Assembly (NCBI RefSeq): GCF_001553785.1
Contig: NZ_LOJP01000001.1
Coordinates: forward strand, 3,090,680-3,154,679
From: Actinoplanes sp. TFC3
Lineage (GTDB): Bacteria > Actinomycetota > Actinomycetes > Mycobacteriales > Micromonosporaceae
Reading direction: 5' to 3'
Length of the DNA: 64,000 bases
The translations under genes and the position numbers were made by a program. The notes below the pieces were generated by a model. It was given only the letters and a program-made list of their open reading frames with translations, made no database searches and was not told the DNA's origin. Of the stretch, positions 32,624 through 41,120 are shown piece after piece (the first letter of the stretch is position 1; the number at the start of each line of letters is the position of its first letter).

Positions 32624-33879
32624 GCAGCGCGGTGTGCGTGGACGTCGGGTCGACGTACACGAAGGCCTGCCGCATCGACCTGGACAGCGCCGAGCTGGTG
32701 GCGCGGGCCGAGGTGCCCACCAGTGCGGGCACCGATGTGTTGCACGGGCTGGACGCGGCGGTGGCGCAGGTCGGCGGCGGGGACCTGCTGTACGTGTGTT
32801 CCTCCGCCGGTGGGGGTTTGCGGCTGGCCGTGGTGGGCTACGAGCAGTTGGTCACCGCCGAGGCCGGGCACCGCGCAGGGCTGTCGGCGGGGGCGCAGGT
32901 GGTGCATGTGGCGGCGGGGCTGCTGGACGGGCGTGCGGTGCAGGCGCTGCGCGCGGCCCGCCCTGATGTGATCCTGCTGGTGGGTGGCACCGACGGCGGT
33001 GATGAGCAGACGCTGGCGCACAATGCGCGGCGGCTGGCCACGGCGCGGCTGCGGGTGCCGATTGTGGTGGCCGGCAATGCCGAGGTGCGGCCGTACGCGC
33101 AGCGGGTTCTCACCGAGCGCGGCTACATGGTCAGCGTGAGCGGCAATGTGCTGCCGCGCATCGGGGTACTCGACCCGGGGCCGGCGCGCTCGGCGATCCG
33201 GGAGGTGTTCCTGCGTCACGTGATCGGTGGGAAACGGCTGTCGCGGGGGCGCCGCTTCGCCGCCCTGGTGCGCGCGGCCACCCCGGATGCGGTGCTGGCC
33301 GGGGTGGGGGTGCTGGCCGACGCCCGGCAGAGCGGGGTGCTGGTGATCGACGTGGGTGGGGCGACCACCGACGTGTACTCGGCGCTGCCGCCGGTCGCGC
33401 TCAGCGGCCCGGAACGCGACGTGGCGGGCACTCTGTGGCGTTCGCGCACCGTGGAAGGTGACCTGGGGGTGGGGGTGGGTGCCCCGGGAGTGGTAGCCGG
33501 CGCCCATGTGGAAAAACTACCGCCGGTGGACATAGCGGGCGGGCCGCCGTTCGACGCCGGCACGGACCGTGCGCTCGCCGCGAGCGCCGCGGTGATTGCG
33601 GTACGCCGTCACGCGCGCGGGCATGCGCCGGGTCCCGGGCTGCCGCGCACCGGCGGGCGGGATCTGCGTGAGGTGGACCTGGTCGTGTGCTCCGGTGGGG
33701 TGCTGCGCCACGGCGGCGGGCCGCAGGTGCTGCAGGCGGTGCTCGGTGACACCGCCGGAGGGTGGGCGCTGCCGCGGGCGGCGCGCCAGGTCGTGGACAG
33801 CCGCTACGTGCTGGCCGCGGCCGGGTTGCTGGCCGCCGAGCACCGGGCCGTGGCGGACAAGTTGGTGAACACTCTGTGA
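32620..33879 (+). CDS. MutL/GlmL-family protein, likely aminomutase reactivation factor
   Basis: A 419-residue ASKHA-type ATPase of the glutamate-mutase-L family: phosphate-1 motif CVDVGSTYTKACRIDL, connecting block VILLVGGTDGGDEQTLAHNA, GNVLPRIGVLDPGPARSAIR, and phosphate-2-like LVIDVGGATTDVYS. In clostridial lysine and ornithine clusters such proteins accompany B12-dependent aminomutases and are thought to release damaged cobalamin from the enzyme. A MutS-like partner gene often found beside them is not present. The GTG overlaps the kal stop. It is the last gene of the run; 421 bp without a gene follow. Confidence 0.85.
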   Translation: MSSAVCVDVGSTYTKACRIDLDSAELVARAEVPTSAGTDVLHGLDAAVAQVGGGDLLYVCSSAGGGLRLAVVGYEQLVTAEAGHRAGLSAGAQVVHVAAGLLDGRAVQALRAARPDVILLVGGTDGGDEQTLAHNARRLATARLRVPIVVAGNAEVRPYAQRVLTERGYMVSVSGNVLPRIGVLDPGPARSAIREVFLRHVIGGKRLSRGRRFAALVRAATPDAVLAGVGVLADARQSGVLVIDVGGATTDVYSALPPVALSGPERDVAGTLWRSRTVEGDLGVGVGAPGVVAGAHVEKLPPVDIAGGPPFDAGTDRALAASAAVIAVRRHARGHAPGPGLPRTGGRDLREVDLVVCSGGVLRHGGGPQVLQAVLGDTAGGWALPRAARQVVDSRYVLAAAGLLAAEHRAVADKLVNTL

Positions 33880-34300
33880 CATCCGGCTGGACACGCCGGG
33901 GATGCGACACGCCCAAGTGGGGGACGCCCGGTTGACAGGATGCCGGGGGAGCGACGTACCGTCGACGCGCTCGGAAAACGGCAGCGGTCTTTTCCTCCGG
34001 CAGCGGTGGCAGTTCGCTTCGTTCCTTCGCTCACTGGCCATGCGGCCAGGTCCAGGGGGTGGGGGTCGGCGGAGCGGCGCGGACCGGCCGCGCGTACCGG
34101 GGCGAGCAGGGGTGGGGCAAGGCCAGTAGACAACGGCACGACGCGGGCAGCCGGTCCGTGTCCTGCCGGTCCGAAGGCCGGGCGGCCACCTGCTGACGCG
34201 CCGGGGCGGAGGAAGACCCGCAGCAAGCGATCGGGGTGCGGCCGGCAGCGGCCCGCCCCGATTTCCTGTTTCGTGACCGGCGGCGGGTAGCCTCCTGCAC
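33880..34300. other. 421-bp intergenic stretch after the lysine cluster
   Basis: No credible coding sequence on either strand. It contains the direct repeat CGGCAGCGGT (twice, near 33981 and 34000) and a hairpin at 34230-34262. Promoters for lnt must lie at its right end. I looked for a cobalamin riboswitch and did not find the conserved boxes. Confidence 0.6.
34230..34262 (+). terminator. Hairpin resembling a terminator
   Basis: ATCGGGG pairs with CCCCGAT, with an inner GGCC/GGCC stem and a one-base bulge, followed by TTCCTGTTT. It lies 350 bp after the MutL-type gene and 38 bp before lnt, so it could instead be an lnt leader element. Confidence 0.5.
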
Positions 34301-35923
34301 GTGGAATTGTTGACCCTTCGGCCTCCTGCCGCGGTGGCCGGGCCCGGCGGTGCTGCGCGGCCGGTGCGGCTGGGTGTGGCGCTGCTGCTGGCCGTGGCGG
34401 GCGGCGTTGCGCTGCTGCTGGCGCTGCCGCCGTACGGGCTGTGGCTGCTGGCCCCGGCCGGGGTGGCGCTGCTGGGCGTGGCCACCCACCGTCGCCGGCT
34501 GCGCGCCGGCGCCGGGCTGGGCCTGATCGCCGGGGTGGTGCTGTTCGTGCCGCTGCTGGACTGGACCCGCATCGCCGCCGGCTGGCTGCCGTGGATGCTG
34601 CTGTCGTTCGCCCAGGCCGGCTATGTGGCGCTGACCGGGCTGGCCGGGGCGTGGCTGAGCCCGCTGATCGACCGGTGGCGCGGGTTGTGGCCGCTCAGCG
34701 CCGGGCTGCTGTGGGTGCTGCAGGAAGCCCTGCGCGACCGGGCGCCGTTCGGCGGGTTCCCGTGGGGGCGTCTGGCGTTCAGCCAGGGTGAGGCGCCCGC
34801 GCTGCGCCTGGCCGTGCTCGGCGGCGCCCCCGTGGTCACCTTCGCCGTGGCCGCCGCCGGTGGGGCGCTGGCCGCGCTGCTGTGGCGCCGCTGGCGGCGC
34901 CCGCAGCTGCTGCCGGTGCTGCTGTTCACCGCCGCCGTCGCCGTGCTGGTTGCCGGGCCGCTGCTGGTGCCCACCGCCGCCAGCTCGGGGCCGGTGACGA
35001 CGGTGGCGATCGTGCAGGGCAACGTGCCGCGGCTGGGCCTGGACTTCAACGCCCAGCGCGCCGCGGTGCTCGGCAACCACGTGCGGGCCACCCTGGCCCT
35101 GGCTGCCGAGGTGAGAGCAGGCCGGCAGAAACAACCCGGCCTGGTGGTGTGGCCGGAGAACTCCAGCGACATCGACCCGCTGCGCAACCCCGACGCGGCG
35201 CAGCAGATCGCCGGGGCCGCCGACGCCCTCGGCGTGCCCATCCTGGTCGGCACCCTGCAGCGCACCGACGTGCCCAGCGAGTTCTACAACGTGAGCCTGC
35301 TGTGGCAGCCGGCCACCGGCCCCGACCTGGCGCAGACCTACGCCAAACGCCACCCGGTGCCCTTCGCCGAGTACATGCCGCTGCGAAAGATCGCCCGGAT
35401 GGTCACCGACAAGGCCGACCTGGTGCAGAACATGCTCGCCGGTGGTAAACCCGGCGTGATCCGCACCCCGGTGGCCACCGTCGGCGACGTCATCTGCTTC
35501 GAGGTCGCCTACGACGACATCGTGCGCGACACTGTCACCGGCGGCGCGCAGATCCTGGCTGTGCAGACCAACAACGCCACCTTCAACGAGGCCGAAGCCC
35601 GCCAGCAGCTGGCCATGATGCAGCTACGCGCGGTCGAACACGGCCGTGAGGCGCTGATGGTGTCCACCGTCGGGGTGTCGGCGTTCGCCGCCACCGATGG
35701 GCAGGTGATCGGTGCCACCGGATTCAATGTGGACGCCGTGGTCCTGCGCGACATGCACCTGGACGGACCGCGTACGCTGGCCACCCGGCTGGGACATCGC
35801 CCCGAGCTGACCATGGTCGCTCTGGCGGTGTTCGTCCTGGCCGCCGCGGTGCCGCTGCGCCGCGCCGGCAAGCGCAGGCACCACCACGACACGACGCCAG
35901 AACCACACACGGAGGCACGGTGA
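34301..35923 (+). CDS. lnt: Apolipoprotein N-acyltransferase
   Basis: A 540-residue membrane enzyme that transfers the third acyl chain to the N-terminal Cys of lipoproteins. About six N-terminal membrane helices (AVAGGVALLLALPPYGLWLL onward) include FGGFPWGRLAFSQGEAPALR. The nitrilase-like domain has the Glu in LVVWPENSSDIDPLRNP, the Lys in YAKRHPVPFAEYMPLRKIAR and the Cys in GDVICFEVAYDDIVRD, giving a complete E-K-C triad. A last helix and a basic tail follow. The start is GTG 34301. As in mycobacteria (where the two domains are fused in Rv2051c), it is coupled to the mannosyltransferase gene by a GTGA overlap. Confidence 0.95.
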   Translation: MELLTLRPPAAVAGPGGAARPVRLGVALLLAVAGGVALLLALPPYGLWLLAPAGVALLGVATHRRRLRAGAGLGLIAGVVLFVPLLDWTRIAAGWLPWMLLSFAQAGYVALTGLAGAWLSPLIDRWRGLWPLSAGLLWVLQEALRDRAPFGGFPWGRLAFSQGEAPALRLAVLGGAPVVTFAVAAAGGALAALLWRRWRRPQLLPVLLFTAAVAVLVAGPLLVPTAASSGPVTTVAIVQGNVPRLGLDFNAQRAAVLGNHVRATLALAAEVRAGRQKQPGLVVWPENSSDIDPLRNPDAAQQIAGAADALGVPILVGTLQRTDVPSEFYNVSLLWQPATGPDLAQTYAKRHPVPFAEYMPLRKIARMVTDKADLVQNMLAGGKPGVIRTPVATVGDVICFEVAYDDIVRDTVTGGAQILAVQTNNATFNEAEARQQLAMMQLRAVEHGREALMVSTVGVSAFAATDGQVIGATGFNVDAVVLRDMHLDGPRTLATRLGHRPELTMVALAVFVLAAAVPLRRAGKRRHHHDTTPEPHTEAR

Positions 35924-36729
35924 GCGACGCGAACCCGACGGCAGCGGGCTCGGAGGGGTACCCCGGGGTGGGCCGGGTCCTCGTGGTCATCCCCACCTAC
36001 AACGAGGCCGACAATGTGCGGCTGATCACCGGCCGGGTCCGCGCCGCCGTGCCTGCGGTGGACATCCTCATCGCCGACGACAACTCCCCGGACGGCACCG
36101 GCGCCCTAGCCGACGAGATCTGCGCCGCTGACGACCACGTGTTCGTGCTGCACCGCGCGGGCAAGGAGGGCCTCGGCGCCGCCTACGTCGCCGGGTTCGC
36201 CTGGGCCAAGGACAAGGGCTACGACGCGGTCGTGGAGATGGACGCCGACGGCTCCCACGCCCCCGAGGAACTGCACAAGCTGCTCGACGCGCTCAAGGAC
36301 ACCGACGCGGTGCTGGGCACCCGCTACATTCCCGGCGGCAGCGTGCACAACTGGCCCCTGCACCGCCTGCTGCTCTCGCGCGGCGGCAACATCTACATCC
36401 GCATGGCGCTGGGCATGCCGTTCAAGGACGCCACCGGCGGCTACCGCGCCTACCGCATGCCCGTGCTCGACGCCATCGACGTGTCCACGGTCGCCTCGCA
36501 GGGCTACTCCTTCCAGGTGGAACTGGCGTGGCGCACCTACAAGGCCGGCTTCCGGATGGCCGAGGTGCCCATCACGTTCACCGAACGCGAACACGGTGTC
36601 AGCAAGATGAGCGGCAACATCTTCAAGGAACAGCTGCTCAGAGTCACCGTGTGGGGGGCCACAGCCCGCAAGCAGGCCCTGCTCAACCGCCTCGCCCGCA
36701 AACCCAAGCAGCCCTCGACCTGGCCGTAA
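35920..36729 (+). CDS. ppm1: Polyprenol-phosphate mannose synthase (GT2)
   Basis: A 269-residue GT-A glycosyltransferase: VVIPTYNEADNVRLITGRVR, the DDNSPDGTGALADEI motif, the metal-binding DADGSHAPEELHKLL (DxD type), TRYIPGGSVHNWPLHRLLLS and DATGGYRAYRMPVLDAID. It transfers mannose from GDP-mannose to polyprenyl phosphate at the inner membrane face, feeding lipoglycan and protein mannosylation. It has no membrane domain of its own; in mycobacteria Lnt tethers it, which fits the gene overlap here. Its N-terminus has a short disordered NPTAAGSEGYPG extension. Confidence 0.93.
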   Translation: MSDANPTAAGSEGYPGVGRVLVVIPTYNEADNVRLITGRVRAAVPAVDILIADDNSPDGTGALADEICAADDHVFVLHRAGKEGLGAAYVAGFAWAKDKGYDAVVEMDADGSHAPEELHKLLDALKDTDAVLGTRYIPGGSVHNWPLHRLLLSRGGNIYIRMALGMPFKDATGGYRAYRMPVLDAIDVSTVASQGYSFQVELAWRTYKAGFRMAEVPITFTEREHGVSKMSGNIFKEQLLRVTVWGATARKQALLNRLARKPKQPSTWP

Positions 36730-36757
36730 GCGGGCGCCGCCGTGGCATGCTGGAAAC

Positions 36758-37294
36758 ATGAGAATGCGACGAGCCCTCGCGCTGCTCCCACTGGCCCTGC
36801 TGGTGCTGGCGGTGCTGGAGATCGCCGTGTTCGTCACGGTGGTGCACACCATCGGGGGTCTGCCCGCGTTCATCGCGCTGACCGCCGCGACCGTGCTCGG
36901 CCTGGCCCTGCTGCGCCGCGAGGGCAGCAAAGGCTGGCGTGCGTTCCGGGCCGCCGCCGAAGCCGGACGCCCACCCGGCCGGCAGGTCAGCAACTCACTG
37001 ATCGGCCTGACCGGGGCCCTGCTGCTGGCCGTGCCCGGTTTCCTGACCGCGGTGATCGGCCTGATCCTGATCCTGCCGCCGGGCCGCCAGCTCACCCGCC
37101 GGGCCGTGGAACGCTACACCGAGACCCGCGTCGGCTCGGCCGCGGCGGGTGACCTGTTCGGCCCCCGCCACGTGCGGGTGCACCAGGCCGACCCGGTCGA
37201 CGACGACATCACCGCTCCGGCCCAGCAGCCGGCGCGGCCGGTGGCGGGGGAGATCCTGCAGGGCGAAGTCGTCGAAGGCGAAATCGTGCGCTGA
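36758..37294 (+). CDS. fxsA: FxsA-family membrane protein
   Basis: A 178-residue protein with membrane helices (LALLPLALLVLAVLEIAVFV, LPAFIALTAATVLGLALLRR, LIGLTGALLLAVPGFLTAVI). The FxsA signature spans VSNSLIGLTGALLLAVPGFL then LILPPGRQLTRRAVERY. The C-terminal 60 residues are soluble and acidic (DDDITAPAQQPARP). In E. coli FxsA overproduction relieves phage T7 exclusion by F plasmid PifA; its normal role is unknown. It follows ppm1 by 28 bp and may belong to the same transcript. Confidence 0.9.
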   Translation: MRMRRALALLPLALLVLAVLEIAVFVTVVHTIGGLPAFIALTAATVLGLALLRREGSKGWRAFRAAAEAGRPPGRQVSNSLIGLTGALLLAVPGFLTAVIGLILILPPGRQLTRRAVERYTETRVGSAAAGDLFGPRHVRVHQADPVDDDITAPAQQPARPVAGEILQGEVVEGEIVR

Positions 37295-37532
37295 CCCCGC
37301 TCCCAGGCGCGGTCGCCGCGCCGAAGCCGAGCGCAACCGCGCCGCCGTCATCGAAGCGGCTGTCGGGGTGTTCGCCGAATGCGGCGGCGGCGTCGACGTC
37401 CGCGAGATCGCCCGGCGCAGCGGCGTGGGCTCGGGCACGCTCTACCGCCACTTCGCGGCCAAGGACACGCTGCTCGCCACTGCCCCGACGTCACAACCGA
37501 CGACCCTCTCGTGCTCAGCGAGGGCCCGGTAG
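37295..37532 (+). pseudogene. TetR-family regulator, N-terminal half only
   Basis: The plus strand encodes RRAEAERNRAAVIEAAVGVF, then DVREIARRSGVGSGTLYRHF and AAKDTLLAT, a complete TetR helix-turn-helix, and then loses homology and stops at 37532. No start codon precedes it in frame after the FxsA stop, and no ligand domain follows. It is therefore a truncated remnant. A ligand-domain half of the same TetR subfamily lies at 48654-48965 on the other strand. Confidence 0.8.
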
Positions 37533-37718
37533 ATGCTGGCGACGCTCGGGTTCTGGCTATTGCGGCGGCCAGCCGGCCGGGATGAGCAGGTCGGGGCGGA
37601 TCTGCGCGACGGTCTCGCCGTTGGCCAGGACTAGCAGCCGCTGTCAGGCGCCATAGGGGGTCCTCGAGCGCGGTGTCGATCGGAGGGCCAGGATTTGCGC
37701 ACCGAACCACGGCCTCAG

Positions 37719-38753
37719 TCAGGTGGCGGCGCGGTCGCCGGTACGGCGGCGGCGCAGGTCGGCCTGTTCGAGGGCGGGTGGCATATAGGCGATGTCGAGG
37801 CTGCCTGGATTGATTCCAGGTGCGACGACTTCGTCGATGCGGTCGAGGGTGTCGTCGTCGAGGGTGGTGCCGGAGCCGGCGAGCAGGTCGTCGAGGTGGG
37901 CCATGGTGCGTGGGCCGATGATTGCCGAGGTGACCGCGGGGTGGCTGACGACGAAGGCCAGAGCCAGGTGGGTGAGCGAAAGGCCGGCGTCGTCGGCGAT
38001 CGGGACGAGTTGTTCGACGGCTGCGTGGTTGCGGGGATCGCTCATGTGTTTCGGCACCCAGTGCATCCGCCCGGCCGAGGGCTGTTCGCCACCGGGACGG
38101 AAGCGGCCGGTGAGCAGGCCCGATGCGAGGGGGCTCCAGGTCAGTACGCCCATTGCGTAGCGTTCGCAGACCGGCAGGACGTCGCGTTCGATGCCGCGGT
38201 TGAGGATGGAGTACGTCGGTTGTTCGGTGCGGAAGCGGGCCAGCCCGCGTCGTTCGGCGGCCCATTGGGCTTCCACGATCTCGGCGGCCGGCATGCTGGA
38301 GTGGCCGATCGCGCGGACCTTGCCGGCCCGCATCAGGTCGGTGAGGGCGGCGAGCGTCTCCTCGATGTCGGTGCCGGGTTCGGGATGGTGGACCTGGTAG
38401 AGGTCGATGTGGTCGACACCGAGGCGCCGCAGCGAGTCCTCAAGCGCGGTGACGATCCAGCGGCGGGAGCTACCGCGCCGGTTCGGGTCGGTGCCCATGG
38501 GGCCGTTGAACTTGGTGGCGAGCACGACGTTGTCACGGCAGCCTTTCAAGGCTTTGCCGACGATACGTTCGGTCTCGCCGTCGCCGCCGTACACGTCGGC
38601 GGTGTCGATGAAGTTGATGCCGGCGTCCAGGGCCCGGTGGATGATCCGGGCGCAGTCGTCGGGGTCGGGGTTGCCGAACGGGGCGAACATCATGGTGCCC
38701 AGGCAGTAGGGGCTGACCTGGATGCCGGTGCGGCCGAGGGGGCGCATGCGCAT
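37719..38753 (-). CDS. Aldo/keto reductase
   Basis: A 344-residue NADPH-dependent reductase of the AKR superfamily (YajO/Tas-like). The catalytic tetrad is visible: Asp50 and Tyr55 in FIDTADVYGGDGETERIVG, Lys81 in VVLATKFNGPMG and His122 in LYQVHHPEPGTDIEETLAAL. The cofactor loop appears near SAIIGPRTMAHLDDLL. The ATG at 38753 is chosen because homology (MRMRPLGRTGIQVSPYCLG) begins there; the reading frame upstream is non-homologous. Substrate unknown. It sits between a broken TetR gene and a VOC-family gene; a second, truncated reductase of this family is at 48966-49428. Confidence 0.92.
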   Translation of the reverse strand: MRMRPLGRTGIQVSPYCLGTMMFAPFGNPDPDDCARIIHRALDAGINFIDTADVYGGDGETERIVGKALKGCRDNVVLATKFNGPMGTDPNRRGSSRRWIVTALEDSLRRLGVDHIDLYQVHHPEPGTDIEETLAALTDLMRAGKVRAIGHSSMPAAEIVEAQWAAERRGLARFRTEQPTYSILNRGIERDVLPVCERYAMGVLTWSPLASGLLTGRFRPGGEQPSAGRMHWVPKHMSDPRNHAAVEQLVPIADDAGLSLTHLALAFVVSHPAVTSAIIGPRTMAHLDDLLAGSGTTLDDDTLDRIDEVVAPGINPGSLDIAYMPPALEQADLRRRRTGDRAAT

Positions 38754-38833
38754 GTGACTGTTTGTCCTTCGCCGGGTGGGGGTGGTCCGGGGCGCCCGGT
38801 TGGGCGGCCCCGGACCGTGCGGGGTGTGGTGGG

Positions 38834-39295
38834 TCAGCCGGCGTAGGCCACGGCGACGTCGAGGATCCAGGTGACGCCGAACCGGTCGGTGAGCATCCCG
38901 AAGCCCGGCGCCCACTGCGAGGGGCCGAACTTCTCGATGACCTCGGCACCGTCGGCGAGCTTGTCCCACAGCGCGCTGACCTCGTCGGCAGTTTCACCGC
39001 GGACGGAGACGAAGAACCGTTCGCCGGTCAGCGTCATGCCGTTCTCGCGGGTGGTGGCTGCGGCCGGTGCGGTTGCGGGTGCCTGGCTGGGTACGTCGTA
39101 GGCCATGATGCTGAACCCGTTGTCGGCGGTGACCTGGCCGAAGACGACCTTGTCGGCGTCCGGGAGTTCCTTCGGCATACCGAAATCGCCGTAAGCGACG
39201 ACAGTGAGGTGACCGCCGAAGGCAGACTGGTAGAACTCCAGCGCCGCTCGGGCGTCGCCGCGGAAGTTCAGGTGCGTCGTGGTGGTGATGGCCAT
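38834..39295 (-). CDS. VOC-family (PhnB/3-demethylubiquinone-like) protein
   Basis: A 153-residue glyoxalase-fold protein: THLNFRGDARAALEFYQSAF is the N-terminal beta-alpha module, then FGMPKELPDADKVVFGQVTA, NGFSIMAYDVPSQ and, near the C-terminus, FGPSQWAPGFGMLTDRFGVT and WILDVA. The PhnB-like subgroup lacks known chemistry in most species. GAGGAG eight bases before the ATG at 39295 supports the start. It lies 80 bp upstream of the aldo-keto reductase on the same strand and may be co-expressed with it. The broken WYL-type gene divergent from the DUF1761 gene may once have regulated this group. Confidence 0.88.
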   Translation of the reverse strand: MAITTTTHLNFRGDARAALEFYQSAFGGHLTVVAYGDFGMPKELPDADKVVFGQVTADNGFSIMAYDVPSQAPATAPAAATTRENGMTLTGERFFVSVRGETADEVSALWDKLADGAEVIEKFGPSQWAPGFGMLTDRFGVTWILDVAVAYAG

Positions 39296-39418
39296 GGGGG
39301 ACTCCTCGGGTGGTTGTTCTCGGGCACGGTCGGCCCGTATGGGCTGGTGAAGCCCCATGTGAGGGAACCAGAGCAGGCGATGACTGATCGGTGGATCCGG
39401 CCGTCACCGGTGCGGACC

Positions 39419-39832
39419 TCAGATGGCCAGCAGGATGGCGCTGACGATGAGGCTGCCGACGATGGTGTAGCTGCCGGAGATCGCCGCGTAGAGCAGCGGT
39501 CGCGGGAAGTTGGGGTTGATGGCGATGGTGACGGTGTTCGCGGTGAGGTAGCCGACGCCGACGATGAGCCCGAACAGCAGGGCGTCGCCGTAGGTGTCGA
39601 TGCTCAGCGCGGCGAACAGGATCGCGCTGGTGAAGGAGATGACCAGGCTGGAGAGCGGTGGCCCGGCGAGAAACAGCGGGGTCGACGGCGCTTTCGCGCC
39701 GGAGTCGCGGCCCAGCGAGCGGTTGTACGCCTTGGGGAACAGCGCTGCGAACCACAGGCCGCCGAGCAGGGTCAGGGCGATGAACCCGACCAGGATCCCG
39801 AGCCAGTTGAGATCGCCTAGAACGTCGAACAT
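39419..39832 (-). CDS. DUF1761 family membrane protein
   Basis: A 137-residue protein with four membrane helices: LGILVGFIALTLLGGLWFAA, SLVISFTSAILFAALSI, ALLFGLIVGVGYLTANTVTI and LLYAAISGSYTIVGSLIVSA. The order and the FPKAYNRSLGRDSG loop fit DUF1761, small integral proteins of unknown function. The ATG at 39832 gives MFDVLGDLNWLG as a normal start. It is divergent from a decayed WYL regulator with about 130 bp between. Confidence 0.85.
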   Translation of the reverse strand: MFDVLGDLNWLGILVGFIALTLLGGLWFAALFPKAYNRSLGRDSGAKAPSTPLFLAGPPLSSLVISFTSAILFAALSIDTYGDALLFGLIVGVGYLTANTVTIAINPNFPRPLLYAAISGSYTIVGSLIVSAILLAI

Positions 39833-39964
39833 GTGTTGACTCCGCACTACCCAGGGAGGGCCGGTTGTCCGGCGGCTCCGGATCGCCGTGGCTGACCGGC
39901 TTGAGACAAGATTCGCAGCAGTAGATGCCAGGTTGTGGCACCTACTGCGGGCAGGACCGGGTTC

Positions 39965-40694
39965 ATGCCGAAAAGTTCTGCGCGATCGCTGGCTCTGCTG
40001 TCGTTTCTGCAGATCGCGGCGACCACCCCTGGCAGCGGCTCGCGGAGGCCGCCGAACGGGCGTTGAACACCATCCGGCAGGTGATGCCCTCCCGGCCACG
40101 GCACCGCATCACCGCGCTGGACGTCACCGCCGTCGAGCGGCCCACCATCCGCCCGGCCGAACCCGTCAACGGCGACGCGCTGCTGAGCGTCAGCGCCGCC
40201 GTTCGCGCCCGCGAGATCCTGCGCTTCGACTACGGCTCCGACAGCATGAAACCGCTGCGCCGCACCGAACCACACCACATGATCACCTGGGACGGACGGT
40301 GGTACCTCGTCGCGTGGGACCTCGACCGCGACGACTGGCGTACCTTCCGCGTCGACCGGATGAGCTTGCGCACCCCCAACGGGCCACGCTTCGCCCCTCT
40401 TGCGCTGCCGGCGGAGACATTGCCGCGTACGTCACCGGCGTCTTTCGTGGTTCCGGGGATGCTTCGGGAAACTGGCCATGCCAGGGCACGGTGCTCCTCG
40501 ACCTGCCGGCCGCCACCGTGGCCCTCTACACCCGCGACGGCCTCGTCGAGCGCATCACCCCCGACCGCTTCCGACTCACCCTCGGATCCTGGTCCCGGCC
40601 CAGCCTCGCCGCCGCCATCGCCCGCTACGACGCCGGCATCGACGTCGTCGGCCCCGACGAACTGACCGAGGCCTTCGCGCGTCTCGCCCGCTGA
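39965..40694 (+). pseudogene. Decayed WYL-domain (YafY-type) regulator
   Basis: The ATG at 39965 begins MPKSSARSLALLSFLQ, the usual first helix of YafY-type regulators, but the recognition helix and what follows are missing. Homology resumes in another frame with ALNTIRQVMPSRPRHRITAL and the WYL region ILRFDYGSDSMKPLRRTEPH and VAWDLDRDDWRTFRVDRMSL, then shifts again near 40400 to GGDIAAYVTGVFRGSGDASG and the C-terminal WCX part ending ELTEAFARLAR. One internal deletion and one single-base frameshift are needed to explain this, so the gene is dead. Confidence 0.85.
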
Positions 40695-41068
40695 TTCACC
40701 CGAACAGCAGCCGGCCGCATCGCCGCCCAAGTTCCTGCCCGTGGTGCAGATGGTGATGCCCACGGCGCCTCCCGACGGCGGGCACCGGCTAACCGTGCCA
40801 CGGCCGGGACGAGGTCGAGTGTTTGGCTCAGGGTGACATCGCCGCGGAGGTGCCCGGCGCGCTGAGCGGCGGCCAGCGGCGGTCCCCCCCGCCTGTTCGG
40901 CCATGAACGCCGCCGACCCCGGGCAACGCCCACCACGCTCGCCGCCGTGCAGGCGCTCGGCGGCTTCGCGCGGAAGGCCGGGCTGAACCTGATCCAAGTG
41001 GGAGTTCGGGACCAGCGCTCGGCGTGCTCTCAACCGCCGCCGCTGACCGGATCAAGCGGGACAGCAAA
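40695..41068. other. Non-coding, decayed stretch
   Basis: About 370 bp without a convincing gene. Short open frames on both strands show no recognisable homology and have the look of degraded coding DNA, continuing the decay of the WYL pseudogene. It ends at the rbpA terminator. Confidence 0.5.
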
Positions 41069-41101
41069 ATCGCCGTTCCACCCGAGGGGCGGAACGGCGA
41101 T
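41069..41101 (-). terminator. rbpA terminator
   Basis: A perfect 11-bp stem (ATCGCCGTTCC / GGAACGGCGAT) with an 11-base loop, 20 bp after the rbpA stop. On the minus strand it is followed by TTTTG, as expected of a rho-independent terminator. Confidence 0.88.
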
Positions 41102-41120
41102 CGTGGTGTGACCTGCGAGG

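Noticed and set aside
33880..34300. Cobalamin riboswitch for the B12-dependent lysine genes
   Set aside because: Neither here nor in the kamA/kdd gap could I find the GCCACTG and paired CCGG boxes.
37555..37632. Minus-strand stretch VLANGETVAQIRPDLLIP ending at a stop
   Set aside because: Too short to assign; perhaps part of the decayed gene after the TetR half, but no start or family.
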